From: Clostridia bacterium
GTDB taxonomy: Bacteria; Bacillota; Clostridia; Christensenellales; Aristaeellaceae
Length of the DNA: 42,493 bases
Reading direction: 5' to 3'
Assembly (NCBI GenBank): GCA_017397765.1
Contig: JAFQIB010000024.1
Location: 1-42,493, forward strand
The position numbers and the translations under genes were made by a program. The notes below the pieces were generated by a model that saw only the letters and a program-made list of their open reading frames with translations, was not told the origin of the DNA and ran no database searches. Shown here one piece after another: positions 40,228-42,493 of the stretch (position 1 is the stretch's first letter; every line of letters starts with the position of its first letter).

Positions 40228-41292
40228 TCACAGGGGACGGTATTCGTATTTTTCCTCAAACCCCTCGGTAAAGAGCATCGTGCCGTCCTTTTTGATGAAT
40301 ACGGCGTCCAGCCCCTGCGCCTGTGCCAGCGCAAGGCCCTGCTCGCTGCCCAGGACGATGCAGGCCGTTGCCAGCGCATCCGCCGTCATGGAGGAATCCA
40401 TCACGAAGGTGGCGCTGATCAGATCCGACTGGGCGGGCCAGCCGGTCTTGGGATCAAGAATGTGGTGGTAGCGCTGGCCGCCAAAGTTGAAGCCGCGCTC
40501 ATAGGTGCCGCTGGTGACCACTGTGGCGTCGCCGGTATAGACGGCAGCCAGGGATCGGGACGACTCCCACGGATCAGTGATGCCCACGGCGAATTTCGTG
40601 CCGTTGGGCTTGCAGCCCACCGTGTAGACATTGCCGCCCAGGGAAATGATGCCGGCAGTGACCCGGCCGCGGATCATCTCCGCCACCCGGTCTGCAATGT
40701 AGCCCTTGGCAATGCCGCCCAGGTCCACCTGCATCCCCGCCGGAAGCGTGACCGTGCTGCCCTCGCCCAGGGAGATCTTCTGGTCATCCACCAGCGGCAG
40801 GAGCTCCGCCCTTTTTTCATCCGTGGGCACCGCGTTGTTCACCAGGCCCGTGAAGGTCCACAGCGTGCTGATGGGCGCGATGGTCACGGAGAAGGCGCCG
40901 CCGGTCAGCCGGCTGATCTCCCGGGCCCGGCGCAGAATCTCCCACGTATCCGGATCGACCGTGACGGTCTGCCCGTTGGCTTTATTGATCCGGCTGACGT
41001 CGCTGGTCTCGATCGTCCGGCTCAGCAGCCCCTCATACCGGGCGCATTCGGCCCAGATTTCATCCATCAGCCCCTCCGGCGCACCGTAGAGGGTGATGGT
41101 CACCACCGTATCGAAGAAGAAGTTCACACCGGTGGTTTTTTCCTGCGGGTCCACTGCGGCAGCCGCGCTGGCTGCGGGCATCATCCCGCCGCCCTGCAGG
41201 GCCGTCTGTCCGCCGCTGCAGCCTGCCAGCACCAGGCAGCAAAGCACCGCCGCAAGCAGGCGAAGGACTCCGCCGCTCCAAAGCTTTTTCAT
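40228..41292 (-). CDS. apbE: FAD:protein FMN transferase (ApbE), lipoprotein
   Basis: Transfers FMN from FAD onto Thr of target proteins, outside the cytosol and with Mg2+. 354 residues with a lipoprotein signal peptide (lipobox LAGC, C25). ApbE motifs: FFFDTVVTITLYG near 58-70, DLGGIAKGYIAD (190-201), SLGGNVYTVG (217-226), SGTYERGF (261-268), HHILDPKTG (276-284) and the metal-binding TADALATA with D305. The start overlaps the NusG_II stop (ATGA), showing translational coupling. The target is almost certainly the six-FMN protein encoded next. Confidence 0.95.
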   Translation of the reverse strand: MKKLWSGGVLRLLAAVLCCLVLAGCSGGQTALQGGGMMPAASAAAAVDPQEKTTGVNFFFDTVVTITLYGAPEGLMDEIWAECARYEGLLSRTIETSDVSRINKANGQTVTVDPDTWEILRRAREISRLTGGAFSVTIAPISTLWTFTGLVNNAVPTDEKRAELLPLVDDQKISLGEGSTVTLPAGMQVDLGGIAKGYIADRVAEMIRGRVTAGIISLGGNVYTVGCKPNGTKFAVGITDPWESSRSLAAVYTGDATVVTSGTYERGFNFGGQRYHHILDPKTGWPAQSDLISATFVMDSSMTADALATACIVLGSEQGLALAQAQGLDAVFIKKDGTMLFTEGFEEKYEYRPL

Positions 41293-41660
41293 TCAGTCAC
41301 CGCCAGTTCCACGCTCACCCGGTTGGGCAAGCAGATGATAAATTGCTGGTTGGGTCGGAACTCCCAGTTATCCACCGTGACCTCGCCCATCTTCACGCAC
41401 AGCTGATTGCCGCAGGTGGAGGACTGCATCACCGCGCCGCGCTCCGTCACCTCAACCGTATTCACGCACCCGTCGGCCTGCCGGACCGTCACAGTCTGCG
41501 GCTGGCTGAGGGGGATTCTCTTGTATTCCTTGCCGTCAACGGTGATAATCACCTGATTTTCCTCTGCCGCCGGCATGGGCCGCGCCAGGGTGCTCCAGGC
41601 AAACAACGCCGCAGCAGCAATCAGGATCAGCCCGATCACCAGGAAGTTTTTCTTGTCCAT
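41289..41660 (-). CDS. NusG domain II-containing membrane protein
   Basis: 123 residues: one N-terminal membrane helix (about 6-24) and an outward beta-rich NusG_II-type domain. Conserved features are the Cys pair STCGNQLCVKMG (C83, C88), the ending IICLPNRVSVEL (C110) and a further C65. Proteins of this type commonly accompany ApbE and FMN-binding proteins in Firmicutes loci linked to flavin-based electron transfer; the exact role is not known to me. The Cys pair could bind a metal or form a disulfide. First gene of the operon, with ATG preceded by AAAGGGG at 5 nt and overlapping apbE by four bases. Confidence 0.85.
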   Translation of the reverse strand: MDKKNFLVIGLILIAAAALFAWSTLARPMPAAEENQVIITVDGKEYKRIPLSQPQTVTVRQADGCVNTVEVTERGAVMQSSTCGNQLCVKMGEVTVDNWEFRPNQQFIICLPNRVSVELAVTE

Positions 41661-41707
41661 GACGCCCCTTTCTGCCGTCCGGAAGGCGGCACAAAGATAC
41701 AGACTAT

Positions 41708-41736
41708 ATTATATCACGTCAAACCAATACAGTCAA
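41708..41736 (-). promoter_or_regulatory. Promoter of the NusG_II-apbE-flavoprotein operon
   Basis: Minus strand: -35 TTGACT (41731-41736), 17-bp spacer, -10 TATAAT (41708-41713). The leader is about 40 nt. Confidence 0.85.
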
Positions 41737-41789
41737 CCAAAGCAATAGGATTCCCATCATTTCTTCAAAAGATTTCGCAGGATTTTCGT

Positions 41790-41816
41790 TTCGATTCGTC
41801 GAATAGATGGTATCAT
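41790..41816 (+). promoter_or_regulatory. Possible rubrerythrin promoter and operator-like palindrome
   Basis: A -10-like TATCAT (41811-41816) lies about 50 nt before the start codon, with no good -35. In its place is the short palindrome TTCGA-TTCG-TCGAA (41790-41803), which could be a repressor or activator site. It does not match a typical PerR box. Confidence 0.3.
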
Positions 41817-41864
41817 ATGAGCATCATCCGATGCAGCACTGAAATCATAAGGAGGATTTGAACC

Positions 41865-42407
41865 ATGAAGAGCCTGAAGGGAACCAAGACCGAGCTGAAT
41901 CTGATGGAGGCCTTTGCCGGCGAGTCCATGGCCCGCAACAAGTACACCTATTTTGCCTCCAAGGCCAAGAAGGACGGCTACGTCCAGATTGCCGAGCTGT
42001 TTGAGACCACCGCCAACAATGAGAAGGAGCATGCCAAGATCTGGTTCAAGCTCCTGGAGGGCGGCAAGATCCAGGATACCGCCGTCAATCTGCTCCACGC
42101 CGCCGAGGGCGAGAACGCCGAGTGGACCGACATGTATGCCCGCATGGCGGAAGAAGCGGACGCCGAGGGCTTCCCGGAGATCGCCGCCAAGTTCCGCATG
42201 GTCGGCCAGATCGAGAAGGCCCATGAGGAGCGCTACCGCAAGCTGCTGCACAATGTGGAGACCGGCGTCGTCTTCTCCCGCGACGGCGACATGATCTGGG
42301 AATGCGGCAACTGCGGCCACATCGTCGTGGGCAAGAAGGCCCCCGAGATCTGCCCCGTGTGCGATCATCCCCAGTCCTACTTCGCCATCAAGGCGGAGAA
42401 CTACTGA
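41865..42407 (+). CDS. Rubrerythrin
   Basis: Peroxide-detoxifying diiron protein of anaerobes: reduces H2O2 to water with electrons from its rubredoxin-like domain. The 180 residues comprise a four-helix ferritin-like domain with E20, E53-x2-H56 and E117-x2-H120 among the iron ligands, then a C-terminal rubredoxin-type zinc-ribbon-like site C147-x2-C150 and C163-x2-C166. The N-terminus [20 protein letters not shown] is classic for the family. ATG has AAGGAGG 9-10 nt upstream. Monocistronic, with a strong terminator at 42423. Its presence supports an oxygen-sensitive anaerobe. Confidence 0.96.
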   Translation: MKSLKGTKTELNLMEAFAGESMARNKYTYFASKAKKDGYVQIAELFETTANNEKEHAKIWFKLLEGGKIQDTAVNLLHAAEGENAEWTDMYARMAEEADAEGFPEIAAKFRMVGQIEKAHEERYRKLLHNVETGVVFSRDGDMIWECGNCGHIVVGKKAPEICPVCDHPQSYFAIKAENY

Positions 42408-42422
42408 TTCCATTCTGAACCG

Positions 42423-42454
42423 TTTGAGCGCATTCCTCCGGGAATGCGCTCAAA
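42423..42454 (+). terminator. Intrinsic terminator of the rubrerythrin gene / first hairpin of repeat copy C
   Basis: TTTGAGCGCATTCC (42423-42436) pairs perfectly with GGAATGCGCTCAAA (42441-42454) over TCCG. It occupies the position held by the first terminal hairpin in copies A and B but has a different sequence. Confidence 0.8.
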
Positions 42455-42493
42455 CCATCAAGGAATCCGGGAGGTGTCGGAGGGCTCGCAGGC
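42455..42493 (+). repeat. Composite hairpin repeat, copy C (cut by window end)
   Basis: CCATCAA at 42455 followed by CCGGGAGGTGTCGGAGGGCT (42468-42487) and CGCAGGC matches the core of copies A (from 5584) and B (inverted, ending near 29274). Only the first inner stem is reached before the window ends. Confidence 0.8.

Overview
The window is a GC-rich stretch of a Gram-positive Bacillota genome, most likely an anaerobic gut clostridium. Pointers are FtsY, a long-type PRPP synthase, a Veg-like protein, rubrerythrin, a sortase-anchored Cna-B surface giant, a multi-SH3b secreted protein and an RnfG-like flavoprotein operon. An order such as Christensenellales or Oscillospirales is plausible but cannot be fixed from this sequence. 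Most intergenic regions carry textbook sigma-A promoters (TTGACA-like, 17-bp spacer, TATAAT-like) and clear hairpin terminators. No tRNA, rRNA, CRISPR array, transposase or phage gene was seen.

Layout. 1-5500: possible tail of an upstream gene, long-type PRPP synthase, ftsY, AI-2E-family permease and a TrmH-like RNA methyltransferase. 5529-5810: first copy of a hairpin-rich composite repeat. 5955-11318 (minus): an operon of a membrane-anchored metallophosphoesterase-fold protein with eroded metal ligands, a GH115 alpha-glucuronidase and a MATE exporter. Divergent to it is an ECF-like sigma factor with a 350-residue extension. 13280-15645 (minus): Veg-like gene, then rimO-pgsA. 15845-20534 (plus): DUF402 protein, glnS, a DUF559 nuclease next to a REP-like palindrome, a 36-codon ORF and gltX. 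20940-28853: one 2637-residue surface protein with 24 Cna-B domains. 29041-29317: second composite repeat, inverted. 29489-31949: HAD phosphatase and DEAD-box helicase, divergent. 31950-32773: a gene-free stretch full of REP-like elements and nested palindromes. 32774-36538 (minus): secreted protein with 11 SH3b domains. 36893-38011: a THEP1-like protein without a P-loop and a phasin-like protein. 38071-41660 (minus): operon of a NusG-domain-II protein, ApbE and a six-FMN-site membrane flavoprotein. 41865-42407: rubrerythrin, followed by the start of a third composite repeat.

Functional themes. The NusG_II-ApbE-FMN operon looks like a self-contained flavin electron-transfer module on the outer face of the membrane: ApbE, a lipoprotein, would load FMN onto up to six sites of its neighbour. 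The Cna-B giant and the SH3b protein are envelope components. The GH115 operon is probably for removing glucuronic acid from plant glucuronoxylan fragments.

The most promising undescribed items are three. First, the composite repeat, with copies at about 5.5, 29.0 and 42.4 kb, shows compensatory base changes in its stems. Second, the six-FMN protein has two terminal domains that are identical in protein but differ silently in DNA. Third, two proteins keep an enzyme fold while losing its catalytic residues (metallophosphoesterase and THEP1-like NTPase).
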